Source of the DNA: Pyruvatibacter sp. HU-CL02332
GTDB lineage: Bacteria; Pseudomonadota; Alphaproteobacteria; CGMCC-115125
Length of the DNA stretch: 64,000 nt
Direction of reading: 5' to 3'
Assembly: GCF_040362765.1 (NCBI RefSeq)
Contig: NZ_BAABWK010000001.1
Span: forward strand, 672,990 to 736,989
Position 1 is the stretch's first letter; each line of letters opens with the position of its first letter. Position numbers and translations under genes: made by a program. The notes under the pieces are model-generated. The model was given only the letters and a program-made list of their open reading frames with translations. It was not told where the DNA came from and made no database searches. Positions 27,102-35,929 of this stretch are shown piece after piece.

Positions 27102-27974
27102 CTAGCGGACCTCGATAACCGCACGGCGGTTGAGAGGCTCACGTACACCGTCACCTGTTGGAACTGCTGGTGAAGATTCACCTTCAGCACCCACGGAACC
27201 AACGGTCACACCCTGGGCAGCGAGCGCGTTTGCAACTGCATTCGAGCGGCGCTGTGACAGGCCCTGGTTGTAAGCAACTGAACCAGAGGTGTCAGTGTGG
27301 CCAACAACGTTGACTGTCGGGTTGTTGAATTCCTTGGTGAAGTTCGCAACTTCGTCGATCACTGCCATGGCAGCTGAAGTCAGGTTGAACTTGTCAAAGC
27401 CGAAGTAGATCACGAAGTCCTGGTCTGCTGCTGCAGATTCGCACTCGGTCAGTGCTTCGTAGAAAGCGACCTTTTCAGAGGCAACGCGTTCCGGCTGAAC
27501 CGGACCACCGCGACCACCAAAGAAGGCACCGTCAACACCAAACTCGTTATCAGAAGCCTGCTCGACCCAACCGTCATAGTAACGCTGAGCTTTTGCACAT
27601 GCGCAGCCACGATCATCGCGACCACCATTGTCCAGAGCTGCGATCAGGCGGCCACGGGCCTCCTGAAGCTCAGGAAGTTCTGAGTCCAGAACCTTGCGGC
27701 CCCAGGGAACATTGGCCGGATCAAACGGCGCAACCGGACCGCCAGCAAGCGCTGCGCGACCCTTTTCAGCGAAAAGAACCGAGTGACGCCATTCGCAGTC
27801 TACATAGACTTCCGATGTCGCACGGTCCTGATACTCAGCCGCTAGGCATGAGTAAAAATCATCTCCAGAAATTTCCTGATCCAGGAAGCTTTCCACATGG
27901 AAAGTCCCACCGAGGCCGCAGCCTGCTAGACCAAAAAATGCCCCCACCGCAATTAGCCGGGATAGCGTGTTCAT
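27102..27974 (-). CDS. OmpA-family outer-membrane lipoprotein
   Basis: A 290-residue protein with a lipoprotein signal ending LAGC, so Cys19 would be lipidated. Residues 20-170 form a region without recognised domain that contains several Cys (DDFYSCLAAEY, YVDCEW, RGCACAKAQRYY), probably disulfide-bonded in the periplasm. The C-terminal 110 residues are an OmpA-like peptidoglycan-binding domain: VIYFGFDKFNLTSAA, GHTDTSGS, LSQRRSNAV, NRRAVIEVR. It resembles Pal in layout but is much longer and has no tol genes around it. GGAG seven bases before the ATG at 27974 decides the start. Confidence 0.85.
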   Translation of the reverse strand: MNTLSRLIAVGAFFGLAGCGLGGTFHVESFLDQEISGDDFYSCLAAEYQDRATSEVYVDCEWRHSVLFAEKGRAALAGGPVAPFDPANVPWGRKVLDSELPELQEARGRLIAALDNGGRDDRGCACAKAQRYYDGWVEQASDNEFGVDGAFFGGRGGPVQPERVASEKVAFYEALTECESAAADQDFVIYFGFDKFNLTSAAMAVIDEVANFTKEFNNPTVNVVGHTDTSGSVAYNQGLSQRRSNAVANALAAQGVTVGSVGAEGESSPAVPTGDGVREPLNRRAVIEVR

Positions 27975-28160
27975 CCCACTCTCCGTCATTCGAAATTTGC
28001 CTTCGCACCCCCCGAAATCGACGGGTGGCCGGGACCCGCCCGGGAACTAACCTAGTCCGCGTATCCAAGACTTTCATCGCACAAAGCCAGCCGCTGGGGC
28101 AACCGATTTCCCAGTGAAGCTGCCCGTTGAGCAACAGGAGTCACGTTTACGCAACACCCC

Positions 28161-28200
28161 GGAAAAGGCAGGTTTTTGTTAACCATAGAGTGCCTTTTCC
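28161..28200. promoter_or_regulatory. Inverted repeat with 10-bp perfect arms
   Basis: GGAAAAGGCA and TGCCTTTTCC flank a 20-bp centre that itself contains GGTT/AACC. It lies in the 436-bp gap between the divergent OmpA lipoprotein (start 27974) and sigma-54 activator (start 28411) genes. No T run follows, so it is more likely an operator or a transcribed hairpin than a terminator. I found no convincing sigma-54 promoter in this gap; several TTAACC half-sites occur. Confidence 0.45.
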
Positions 28201-28410
28201 CAGGTTGAGACAGTCAGAACCCAAGAATGGTGAAGTTGTTCCCCGATCTCTAAAACCCTCCTTAACCGCCTTGAGGCAAAGATGCCACCTCAAGACGGGC
28301 GCCTCGGCTCTATTCCAGTAGGAATGTTCGCGAAATATTCGCTTTCCGGGACCACCGCCTTGTCCAGTAACAGACAAATGCCCATCGGGCAGCGCGTTTC
28401 GGGGACCAGC

Positions 28411-29925
28411 ATGGCTAAAACGATTCTCATTGTTGACGACGATCCGGCACAGACGCGGCTGATTTCTGCCGTTGTTGAGCGTGACGGCCACCGCGTCATG
28501 ACCGCTGGTGGCGGCAATGAAGCCATTGCAACCCTTGAAGGCGCCCGCGCCGGCGAGATTGACCTTGTGGTGCTTGATCTGGTGATGCCGGAAACCGACG
28601 GTTGGGCTGTGATGGAGCGCGTGCACCCTGCCCGCCCAGAACTCCCGTTCATCGTGCTGACCGGTCACGGCGGTATCGACACAGTGGTTAAGGCCATGCA
28701 GGCTGGCGCCCGCGACTTCGTGGTAAAGCCCGCAAGTCCCGAACGTCTGCAGGTTTCCATCGCCAATGCGTTGAAACTTGAGGCTCTGGGCAAGGAAATT
28801 ACCCGCCTTAAGAAGCATTCCACCGGCCAGCTCACATTTGATGACCTGATTGCCGAGAGCCCCGCCATGCGAAAAGTGGGAAAAATCGGCGACCGCGCAG
28901 CTCAATCCAACATTCCGATCCTCATTGAAGGCGAGTCGGGTGTGGGTAAGGAAATGATCGCTCGGGCCATTCAGGGCTCCAGCGACCGTGCGGGCAGGCC
29001 TTTTGTGACCGTAAACTGCGGTGCAATTCCCGAGAATCTGGTCGAATCGATCCTTTTTGGTCACGAAAAAGGTGCTTTTACCGGCGCTACAGAGAAACAC
29101 GCTGGCAAATTCCAGGAAGCCCACGGTGGCACACTGTTCCTGGATGAAATCGGCGAACTGCCGCTGGATATGCAGGTAAAGCTGCTGCGGGCCCTGCAGG
29201 AAGGCGAAGTAGACCCTGTTGGTGCCAAAAAGCCGGTCAAGGTCGACATTCGCCTGATCTCTGCCACCAACCGCGACCTGATTCAGGCCGTGCAGGACGG
29301 CACGTTCCGCGAAGACCTCTATTACCGCCTCAATGTCTTCCCCGTCGCTGTTCCACCTCTGCGGGAACGCCGGGAGGATGTGGCTCCACTCACAGACCAC
29401 TTCATTGCCCGGTTTGCTGCCGAAGAAGGCAAGCCTATTCGCGGCATGGACGCAGACGCTCGCTCCCTGCTTGAAGGCTTTGCCTGGCCCGGCAATGTTC
29501 GCCAGCTCGAAAACGCGGTCTTCCGTGCGGTCGTTTTGTGCGACACGGACATGCTGTGCTTTGAAGACTTTCCGCAGATCGCCAGCCTGGCGGGCGCTCA
29601 GGCCCGACCCAAGCCGCGTCTGCCAGACATTCAGCCGGCGGTCCTTGGCGCAGCCATGCCTGCTGCAGCACCACAATCACAGGCGGCTTTTGCAGCAGCA
29701 CCTGCATACGCCGATGAACCAGCATACGAAGGACTGCCAAGCGACATCACGGCGCTGGATGAAAGCGGCAATCTGAAAAAACTGGAAGACATGGAGGCGG
29801 ACATGATCCGTCTGGCCATCGAGAAATACGAAGGTCACATGTCGGAAGTCGCCCGCCGTCTGGGCATCGGACGCTCAACCCTCTATCGCAAGGTCCGCGA
29901 TCTGGGCATTGAAGTCCGCGCCTGA
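28411..29925 (+). CDS. NtrC-family sigma-54-dependent response regulator
   Basis: A 504-residue activator. The receiver domain (1-125) has the acidic cluster D9-D11, the phosphoacceptor D56 in [10 protein letters not shown] and the Lys in FVVKPAS. The AAA+ domain has Walker A GESGVGKE, the sigma-54 contact loop GAFTGA, Walker [14 protein letters not shown] and the arginine finger region. An Ala/Pro/Gln-rich linker (about 415-455) leads to a Fis-type helix-turn-helix ([19 protein letters not shown]). No sensor kinase gene is adjacent, so its signal is unknown. The ATG at 28411 starts the receiver domain directly ([11 protein letters not shown]). Confidence 0.92.
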   Translation: MAKTILIVDDDPAQTRLISAVVERDGHRVMTAGGGNEAIATLEGARAGEIDLVVLDLVMPETDGWAVMERVHPARPELPFIVLTGHGGIDTVVKAMQAGARDFVVKPASPERLQVSIANALKLEALGKEITRLKKHSTGQLTFDDLIAESPAMRKVGKIGDRAAQSNIPILIEGESGVGKEMIARAIQGSSDRAGRPFVTVNCGAIPENLVESILFGHEKGAFTGATEKHAGKFQEAHGGTLFLDEIGELPLDMQVKLLRALQEGEVDPVGAKKPVKVDIRLISATNRDLIQAVQDGTFREDLYYRLNVFPVAVPPLRERREDVAPLTDHFIARFAAEEGKPIRGMDADARSLLEGFAWPGNVRQLENAVFRAVVLCDTDMLCFEDFPQIASLAGAQARPKPRLPDIQPAVLGAAMPAAAPQSQAAFAAAPAYADEPAYEGLPSDITALDESGNLKKLEDMEADMIRLAIEKYEGHMSEVARRLGIGRSTLYRKVRDLGIEVRA

Positions 29926-29967
29926 GGCAGCATGCCCCCAGTCAAAAGCTGGACAGTCGGAAGTTGA

Positions 29968-30219
29968 CTAGTCAGCAGCAAGACCAAGAGCCGACCGGTA
30001 CAGATCGATGATCGCTTCCTGTTCCTGGAACTCGGCCCGGTCCAGCTTGCGTTCCCGCACGACACGGCGCAGCGCCTTCACATCGTAGCCATTGCCCTTG
30101 GCTTCTGCATAAACCTCACGGATATCGCCTGCGAGCGCTGCTTTTTCTTCTTCAAGCCGCTCGATGCGTTCAACGATGGATTTGAGTTGATCGCGGGCAA
30201 CGCCGCCGGTCTGCGCCAT
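29968..30219 (-). CDS. gapR: GapR, nucleoid-associated protein (DUF2312)
   Basis: An 83-residue, fully helical protein of the DUF2312/UPF0335 family. In Caulobacter, GapR is an essential tetramer that clamps overtwisted DNA ahead of replication and transcription forks and helps topoisomerases. The N-terminal coiled coil (LKSIVERIERLEEEKAALAGDIREVY) and the basic segment GYDVKALRRVVRERKLDR are the family hallmarks. It is convergent with the sigma-54 activator gene and 90 bp downstream of the DUF1244 gene. Confidence 0.9.
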   Translation of the reverse strand: MAQTGGVARDQLKSIVERIERLEEEKAALAGDIREVYAEAKGNGYDVKALRRVVRERKLDRAEFQEQEAIIDLYRSALGLAAD

Positions 30220-30309
30220 GGTCAGCCTCTTTTGGGTTGAGGTGGTCGGGGAAAGGGCGCGGACATTAACCAGCCCGACCCCTGATCCGCAACCGCCTAT
30301 CTGACCCTT

Positions 30310-30609
30310 TTAGCTGTGGTCCTTGGCTGCACCATCAAAAGCAGCCTTCTGTGCATCGGTCGCTTCCGTCTGATACTTCGCCTTCCAGTCCGCATAGGGC
30401 ATGCCATAAACGATCTCGCGGGCAGCATCCTTAGAGATATCGACGCCCTGCTCGGCAGCGGCCTCGCCATACCAGCGCGACAGGCAATTCCGGCAAAACC
30501 CGGACAGATTCATCAAATCGATGTTTTGCACATCGGTGCGTTCCTGCAGATGCGCCACGAGACGGCGAAACGCAGCCGCTTCAAGTTCGGTTTTCTGATC
30601 GGCGGACAT
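30310..30609 (-). CDS. DUF1244 family protein
   Basis: A 99-residue soluble, helical protein. The conserved core is VQNIDLMNLSGFCRNCLSRWY, with two Cys three residues apart, and VYGMPYADWKAKYQ. The family is widespread in proteobacteria and has no assigned function. The two Cys could bind metal or form a disulfide. It lies 34 bp downstream of a possible small membrane protein and upstream of gapR on the same strand. Confidence 0.85.
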   Translation of the reverse strand: MSADQKTELEAAAFRRLVAHLQERTDVQNIDLMNLSGFCRNCLSRWYGEAAAEQGVDISKDAAREIVYGMPYADWKAKYQTEATDAQKAAFDGAAKDHS

Positions 30610-30643
30610 TTTCGTTCTCCAGTTCCCGCGTCATGTGCTGGGG

Positions 30644-30805
30644 TCAACGCAAAAGCGTGACCAACACAAAGCTAATTATCATGAGCAAATACCACGAACC
30701 GAGCTTCTGCATCGATCCCAGCGACCACATTGCGGTTTCATCTTGACGTTTGATATGGGCACAGCAATGCCCGTCACAAGGCCACGCTGTTGCCCGCAAG
30801 CCCAT
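30644..30805 (-). CDS. Possible 53-residue single-span membrane protein with Cys/His N-terminus
   Basis: A small open frame in the gap between the carboxylate-amine ligase and DUF1244 genes. It reads with three Cys and two His near the start (PCDGHCCAHIKRQDE), then WSLGSMQKLGSW, then one hydrophobic helix (YLLMIISFVLVTLLR) at the C-terminus. The order polar head, amphipathic linker and membrane helix, and codon use like the neighbours, favour a real gene. Against it, no clear Shine-Dalgarno site precedes the ATG. I do not recognise the family. An ATG at residue 30 would give a 24-residue form. Confidence 0.45.
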   Translation of the reverse strand: MGLRATAWPCDGHCCAHIKRQDETAMWSLGSMQKLGSWYLLMIISFVLVTLLR

Positions 30806-30823
30806 GAAAGCACGATTTAAAAT

Positions 30824-31969
30824 TCAGGGTGCGACTGTGCCAATACCCCGCGCGGTCTCATCAATCAGATGATCCACTACAGCCCGCAGAGCTGCATCAT
30901 GGTCAGCCCCGGTGGCCCGCGCCTCATCATAGGCAACCCGCTGCGCCTGCGAGCTGGTGCCGCGCCGGGCAATTGTCGCCACATGCATTAGTTCGTCCGT
31001 GCAGCCAAGCTCTCTGGCTTCTTCCTGAAGCAGTCCCACAAGTTCATCGGACAGATCACCGAAAGACACCATTTTACCCTGGCCAAAATCCGCCATGTCG
31101 CGCGTCACGCCATACCGCTGGGCCCGCCAGCGATTTTCTTCGATCAGAATGCGCGGATAGACGCGCCACCGCTGGTTCTTTTCGCGCAGGGTGAACAGCA
31201 TCGAGAGCAGACACTGATAAAGCGCCGCCAGGGCAACAGCGTCTTCTATCCGTGTACAGACATCCGCCACCCGCGCTTCAAGCGTCGGCCACCGCACGGA
31301 CGGCCGGATGTCCCACCAGATCTTGCTGGCATCTTCGATGGCACCAACTTCCACCAGTCGCGAAACCACCCGCTGATATTCAGGCCAGCTGTCGAATGAG
31401 TCCGGCACACCCGTGCGCGGCAGCGCGTCAAACACCGTCAACCGGTAAGACGCCATGCCCGTATCTTCGCCCTGCCAGTAGGGAGACGACGCTGACAGGG
31501 CCAGAATGTGCGGCAGGAAATAACTGACCTGGTTCATCAGATCGATGCGCAGGTCATCGTCCTCAATGCCACAGTGGATGTGCATGCCGCAGATCAGCAA
31601 CCGCCGGACGGTGCCTGCCAGATCCTTGGCAATCTGATCGTAGCGCGCCTTTTCCGTGTGGTGCTGTTCGGACCATTTGGCAAAGGGGTGCGTGCTGGCT
31701 GCGATCGGCGCATATCCATATTCCGCAGCCACTTCGCACACAGCACCCCGAAGCCTTTTCAAGTCCGCGCGCACATCAGCCGGGGTTTCACAAATACCGG
31801 TGCCAATCTCAACCTGACTTTGGAGGAACTCCGGCGACACCTGCGTGCCAATGGCGTCAGACATTCTCGGCAACAGATCCGCCGGCGGCTCGGATACAAG
31901 ATCACGCGTTTCCTTGTTGACCAGAAGATATTCTTCCTCAACGCCCAGAGTGAACGCAGGTCTTTTCAT
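30824..31969 (-). CDS. Carboxylate-amine ligase (YbdK/GCS2 family)
   Basis: A 381-residue member of the glutamate-cysteine ligase type 2 superfamily. The start MKRPAFTLGVEEEYLLVN carries the GVEEE metal-binding motif; CGMHIHCGI and the Arg-rich PRILIEENRWRAQRYG are also typical. YbdK has weak glutamate-cysteine ligase activity, but the true amine partner in most members is not known. The ATG overlaps the stop of the N-formylglutamate amidohydrolase gene by four bases (ATGA), so the two proteins are made together and may act in one pathway. Confidence 0.87.
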   Translation of the reverse strand: MKRPAFTLGVEEEYLLVNKETRDLVSEPPADLLPRMSDAIGTQVSPEFLQSQVEIGTGICETPADVRADLKRLRGAVCEVAAEYGYAPIAASTHPFAKWSEQHHTEKARYDQIAKDLAGTVRRLLICGMHIHCGIEDDDLRIDLMNQVSYFLPHILALSASSPYWQGEDTGMASYRLTVFDALPRTGVPDSFDSWPEYQRVVSRLVEVGAIEDASKIWWDIRPSVRWPTLEARVADVCTRIEDAVALAALYQCLLSMLFTLREKNQRWRVYPRILIEENRWRAQRYGVTRDMADFGQGKMVSFGDLSDELVGLLQEEARELGCTDELMHVATIARRGTSSQAQRVAYDEARATGADHDAALRAVVDHLIDETARGIGTVAP

Positions 31970-32805
31970 TGTGCTGCACCCTTTGCTTGGTCGTCTGTAT
32001 GCGATCCAAAATACTCGACGGCATTGATGCCGGGAGATGTCTTGAGAATATCCAAGAGGATACGCGCCAGACGCTCCGCCCACTCCTGCGCACCCCCATG
32101 GGTGTCGATCAGGTCCTGCCGGATCTCTATGATGGAATGCGGCAACCCGCGCTGGGTGCCATGCCTGTACATCGTGTCGCCCCGCAATTGTCCTTTGTAG
32201 GGTTCATTGTCCCCAACAACCATGCCCGGCTCCATGCGCAGGGCCGACAAAAGAGCATGCGGCAGCCGATGGTCCTTGTCCCACAAAACACCCGAGTGCC
32301 AAGGCCGGGGATGCCCCCGCCACACAGGCGTGAAGCTGTGAAGCGAGACCACCAGCGGCGCCTCGCCTGTCGCGACCACCCGATCAATCATGGCCGTCAC
32401 CGCATCATGATAAGGCTGCCAGCAGGTTGCCCGTCGACGGTCCACTTCGTCAGGGGTGACATGACGATTGCCCGGTATGATCGCACCGTCAGACAGTTTC
32501 ATGACCAATGTTGGATCATCCGCCGCTCGGTTTGGATCAATCAGCAGCCGTGAAAAGCCCGACAGGACGGCAGGCGCTTGCAGGAGGTCCGCCAGGCGGC
32601 GCGTCACGTCAGCTGCCCCCACATCCCATCCGATGTGCCGCTCCAGGTCTGTTGGAGGCAGACCCAGCGTTCCATACTCGGCGGGCAGGGCATTGGAGGC
32701 GTGATCGCACAGCAAGACCACAGGCCCCACCGCACCCTCATTCACCAGGTGGAATGGCTGAAACGGCACTTCGGGCTTGGTCGACGAGATCGCGGCATGA
32801 GACAT
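31966..32805 (-). CDS. N-formylglutamate amidohydrolase
   Basis: A 279-residue zinc hydrolase of the FGase family (HutG2-like). Visible motifs are LLCDHASNALP, HIGWDVGA, LLIDPNR, SLHSFTPVW and EIRQDLI. It would split N-formyl-L-glutamate into formate and glutamate, the last step of one histidine-degradation route, but no hut genes are present here. The start is the ATG at 32805, which lies seven bases after a perfect TATAAT, so the mRNA is probably leaderless. It is translationally coupled to the carboxylate-amine ligase. Confidence 0.85.
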   Translation of the reverse strand: MSHAAISSTKPEVPFQPFHLVNEGAVGPVVLLCDHASNALPAEYGTLGLPPTDLERHIGWDVGAADVTRRLADLLQAPAVLSGFSRLLIDPNRAADDPTLVMKLSDGAIIPGNRHVTPDEVDRRRATCWQPYHDAVTAMIDRVVATGEAPLVVSLHSFTPVWRGHPRPWHSGVLWDKDHRLPHALLSALRMEPGMVVGDNEPYKGQLRGDTMYRHGTQRGLPHSIIEIRQDLIDTHGGAQEWAERLARILLDILKTSPGINAVEYFGSHTDDQAKGAAQ

Positions 32806-32812
32806 AACGCCA

Positions 32813-32841
32813 ATTATACGAGACCCCACGGGAACTGACAG
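32813..32841 (-). promoter_or_regulatory. Probable leaderless promoter of the amidohydrolase/ligase operon
   Basis: On the minus strand CTGTCA, 17-bp spacer, TATAAT, then seven bases to the ATG at 32805. Initiation at the usual distance would fall on the A of the start codon. No Shine-Dalgarno site is present, consistent with a leaderless message. Confidence 0.5.
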
Positions 32842-32920
32842 CCCGCTTGAGCGGTGATAGCGTGCCTTGGGCACCAACAGGTGACTCACTTTTAAGGACT
32901 GACAGGATATTTAGACCCGT

Positions 32921-33397
32921 ATGAGACAGCTTTTTGCGAAACTCTTCCTGTCGGTCATTGTTGCGTGTGGCGGCCTGATTGGCCTCACGGCCACAGCCTC
33001 AGCCAGTCTGGACGTGTGCAATGAGTCCACAAGCCGTGTCGGTGTCGCGCTTGGCTACTACAGCCAGGATGTCTGGGTATCTGAAGGCTGGTGGCACATA
33101 GACGGCGGCGACTGCGCCCCGGTCATCCAAAGTGACCTCACCGCGCGCTACTATTATCTGTTCGCAATCGACTTTGATGCTGGCGGCGGCTGGTCTGGCC
33201 TCTCGACCCTGTGCGTTGCCCCGGGCGAGTTCACCATCTCTGGACGCAATGATTGTGAAACACGCGGCCACCACACCGCCGGCTTCATGGAAGTGGATAC
33301 ATCCCGGTCGCCTGACTGGACAGTTCGGCTGGACGAAGCAACCCGCACCCCTGATCCAAGCGCCACACTTGGCAACCTGACCAAAGAGGTGAACTGA
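32921..33397 (+). CDS. Secreted DUF1036 protein
   Basis: A 158-residue protein with a signal peptide ending near ATASA. The mature part matches the DUF1036 family: VCNESTSRVGVALGYY, SEGWWHIDGGDCAPV and a conserved ARYYYLFAIDF. The four Cys of the mature domain probably form disulfides. The family is common in alphaproteobacteria and has no known function. It ends three bases before the pyruvate kinase start, so the two genes are cotranscribed, an odd pairing of a periplasmic protein with a glycolytic enzyme. Confidence 0.85.
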   Translation: MRQLFAKLFLSVIVACGGLIGLTATASASLDVCNESTSRVGVALGYYSQDVWVSEGWWHIDGGDCAPVIQSDLTARYYYLFAIDFDAGGGWSGLSTLCVAPGEFTISGRNDCETRGHHTAGFMEVDTSRSPDWTVRLDEATRTPDPSATLGNLTKEVN

Positions 33398-33400
33398 CCC

Positions 33401-34834
33401 GTGCGCCATCGCAATGTTCGTGTGCTCGCCACGCTGGGACCAGCCTCTGACACATTTGAAATGGTCTCAAAGCTTTATGAGTCAGGTGCAGACGCCTTTC
33501 GCCTGAACATGAGCCACTCGGACCATGCGGGCCTTGCCAGACGCGTTGCCATGCTGCGGGAGCTGGAACGGTCCGTTGAACACCCGATTTCTATCCTGGT
33601 TGACCTGCAAGGTCCCAAGCTGCGCGTTGGCGATATGGGCGAGGATGGCGTCGTTCTGGAGAACGGCCAGACCTTCACACTCGATCTGGACGACGCACCG
33701 GGCAGTAAGAGCCGCGCGCCATTGCCCCACCCTGAAATTCTGAAAGTCGCCGAGCCAGGGCATCACCTGCTGCTGGACGATGGCAAGATCAACCTGCGCG
33801 TGGAAGAGACGGACGGGTCGAGCCTCACCACCACAGTTGTTGCAGGCGGCAAACTGACATCTCGCAAGGGCGTCAACATTCCCGATGCCGTGCTGCCGAT
33901 CCCTGCCCTCACCGCCAAGGACCGCAGTGACCTTGAAGCGGCCCTTAATCTCGACATTGACTGGATCGCCCTGTCATTCGTCCAGTCCGCCCAAGACGTA
34001 GCCGAAACCAAAAAGCTGGCCCGTGGTCGCGCCGCCGTTATGGCAAAGATAGAAAAGCCCTCCGCCATCAATGACCTGGATGCCATCCTCGATATTTCCG
34101 ACGGGTTGATGGTTGCCCGAGGTGATCTGGGCGTGGAATGCCCGGTTGAAACAGTACCCGGCCTGCAAAAACGCATCACGCGTGCCGCCCGGCGCGCCGG
34201 CAAGCCCGTGGTCGTGGCAACGCAGATGCTCGAAAGCATGATCCAGAACCCCGTGCCGACCCGCGCGGAAGTGTCAGACGTCGCCACGGCAGTGTTTGAA
34301 GGGGCCGATGCAGTCATGCTCTCTGCAGAATCGGCGGCTGGTGACTACCCGGTCGAGGCCGTTGCGATGATGAACAGCATCGCTGAATCCATCGAGACCG
34401 ACCCTAACTATGGCCAGATCATCAACGCCCAACGTACAGAACCCGAGCCCACAGGCCCTGATGCCTTGAGCAAGGCTGCGCGCACTGTTGCCGAAACACT
34501 CAATGCGGCAGCCATTGTTTGCTACACAACATCGGGATCAACCGGCATGCGGGCCGCCCGCGAACGCAGCAATGTGCCCGTGCTGGCGCTAACACCACAC
34601 GCGCCCACAGCCCGGCGACTGTCTTTGGTGTGGGGCCTTAACTGCGTGATGACAGAAGACGCACGCGACTTGGATGACATGGTGGACCGTGCCGGACGCC
34701 TTGCGTTTCAGCAGGGTATGGCGCGCGTAGGCGATCGCATTGTCATCATGGCTGGCGTGCCCCTCGGCACGCCAGGCGCGACCAACATGCTGCGCGTCGC
34801 ATTCGTTGCAGACAGCGCAGCCAACCACCCTTAG
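33401..34834 (+). CDS. pyk: Pyruvate kinase
   Basis: A 477-residue enzyme that transfers phosphate from phosphoenolpyruvate to ADP. It starts at GTG (MRHRNVRVLATLGPAS) three bases after the DUF1036 stop; GAGGTG lies 11 bases upstream. Seen motifs are FRLNMSHSD, VDLQGPKLR, MAKIEKPSAINDLD (catalytic Lys and metal-binding Glu) and MVARGDLGVE. The C-terminal domain carries the effector site region SGSTGMRAARERSNVPVLALT. Length is normal. Confidence 0.95.
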   Translation: MRHRNVRVLATLGPASDTFEMVSKLYESGADAFRLNMSHSDHAGLARRVAMLRELERSVEHPISILVDLQGPKLRVGDMGEDGVVLENGQTFTLDLDDAPGSKSRAPLPHPEILKVAEPGHHLLLDDGKINLRVEETDGSSLTTTVVAGGKLTSRKGVNIPDAVLPIPALTAKDRSDLEAALNLDIDWIALSFVQSAQDVAETKKLARGRAAVMAKIEKPSAINDLDAILDISDGLMVARGDLGVECPVETVPGLQKRITRAARRAGKPVVVATQMLESMIQNPVPTRAEVSDVATAVFEGADAVMLSAESAAGDYPVEAVAMMNSIAESIETDPNYGQIINAQRTEPEPTGPDALSKAARTVAETLNAAAIVCYTTSGSTGMRAARERSNVPVLALTPHAPTARRLSLVWGLNCVMTEDARDLDDMVDRAGRLAFQQGMARVGDRIVIMAGVPLGTPGATNMLRVAFVADSAANHP

Positions 34835-34849
34835 ACGCGGCCGCTGAAC

Positions 34850-35851
34850 TTACTGAACTTCAGCGAGTGTCTGACCTTCTTCCACAATCCTCAGGCCAGC
34901 CTGTGGTGCGTCGCCACGTGCCAGCCGGTCAATGGCATCAAGCACAATGTCGGGACGCGCATAGTGTGGCATATGACCCGTACCGCGCAGGCGAATGAGC
35001 TCAGATCCCTCAATGGCATCATGCAGCGGCTCGGAATGGATACCAAAGCCGACCGACCGGTCCCCGCCACCATGCACGATGATCGTGGGCACTTTGACCT
35101 CAGAATAGCGCTCCGACTGACGCGCCAGAGCTGACTTGAGATTACTCACATCAACCGAGTTATTACTGAAGTTGCCCGGGCGGAACAGCAGGTCCAGACC
35201 TATTTTCTCAGAGTAACTGTCCGGAGCGACATCAGGGTAGAAGTTGCCCACCACGCCCGGCTCCTTGAGTTGTTGCCCCGCAGGCACCATCAGCGTGCGG
35301 AGGAAAAATCCTCCAACCACAGGCGTCTGAACAATGCCGTGATACCACGCAACGCCGCCCTGCCAGGGATAGGTAGCGCCCGACATCGGAACAAGACCGA
35401 TCAGATCATCAGGATGGTTCAGCGCATAGGCCATCACAACAGCCCCACCCCATGAGTGCCCCAGGATTACGTGCTTGCCTACACCGAGTTTCTCCAGCGC
35501 GCCATTGACGAGGCGCGCCTGCACGGCTGGATCATGAACATCATCAAGCGGTCCGCGCTCACTCCAGCCATGGCCGGGGCGATCGAAGGCAATAACGCGA
35601 TGGGTCTTGGCAATGTCATCAAGAATGGACGTCGCAAAGTCCCGCAGATTGCCACTCGCGCCATGCACCAGAACAATCGGCACGCCTTGACCCTTGTCGA
35701 CGTAGTGCAGCTTGGTGCCCTCTACCTCAACAAACTCACCCAGTGGCGGAAAGCGAGCCTCAGTCTGAGACCCGAACCAAAGCGTGTAGACGTAAAGCCC
35801 ACCAAAAACTGCAACCAGCAGAAAAAGCACGGTGCCCATAACCCGTCCCAT
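34850..35851 (-). CDS. Alpha/beta hydrolase, membrane-anchored
   Basis: A 333-residue hydrolase. An N-terminal hydrophobic helix (about residues 3-24) anchors or exports it. The oxyanion motif LVHGASGN, the nucleophile elbow GHSWGG, a later Asp and the C-terminal His in GTGHMPHY complete the catalytic triad. It is of the epoxide hydrolase/haloperoxidase-like branch, substrate unknown. The ATG at 35851 is supported by GGGG six bases upstream. It lies 15 bp from the pyruvate kinase stop, convergent. Confidence 0.82.
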   Translation of the reverse strand: MGRVMGTVLFLLVAVFGGLYVYTLWFGSQTEARFPPLGEFVEVEGTKLHYVDKGQGVPIVLVHGASGNLRDFATSILDDIAKTHRVIAFDRPGHGWSERGPLDDVHDPAVQARLVNGALEKLGVGKHVILGHSWGGAVVMAYALNHPDDLIGLVPMSGATYPWQGGVAWYHGIVQTPVVGGFFLRTLMVPAGQQLKEPGVVGNFYPDVAPDSYSEKIGLDLLFRPGNFSNNSVDVSNLKSALARQSERYSEVKVPTIIVHGGGDRSVGFGIHSEPLHDAIEGSELIRLRGTGHMPHYARPDIVLDAIDRLARGDAPQAGLRIVEEGQTLAEVQ

Positions 35852-35929
35852 GATAACCCCAACAAAAATGAAATATCTGATCGTCCGGATACTGACAGCA
35901 CCCAAACGCGACCCTATTGATGTGCCCTC

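Noticed and set aside
28147-29676. 509-codon minus-strand frame opposite the sigma-54 activator
   Set aside because: It mirrors the high-GC third positions of a gene with full NtrC motifs; no independent signals.
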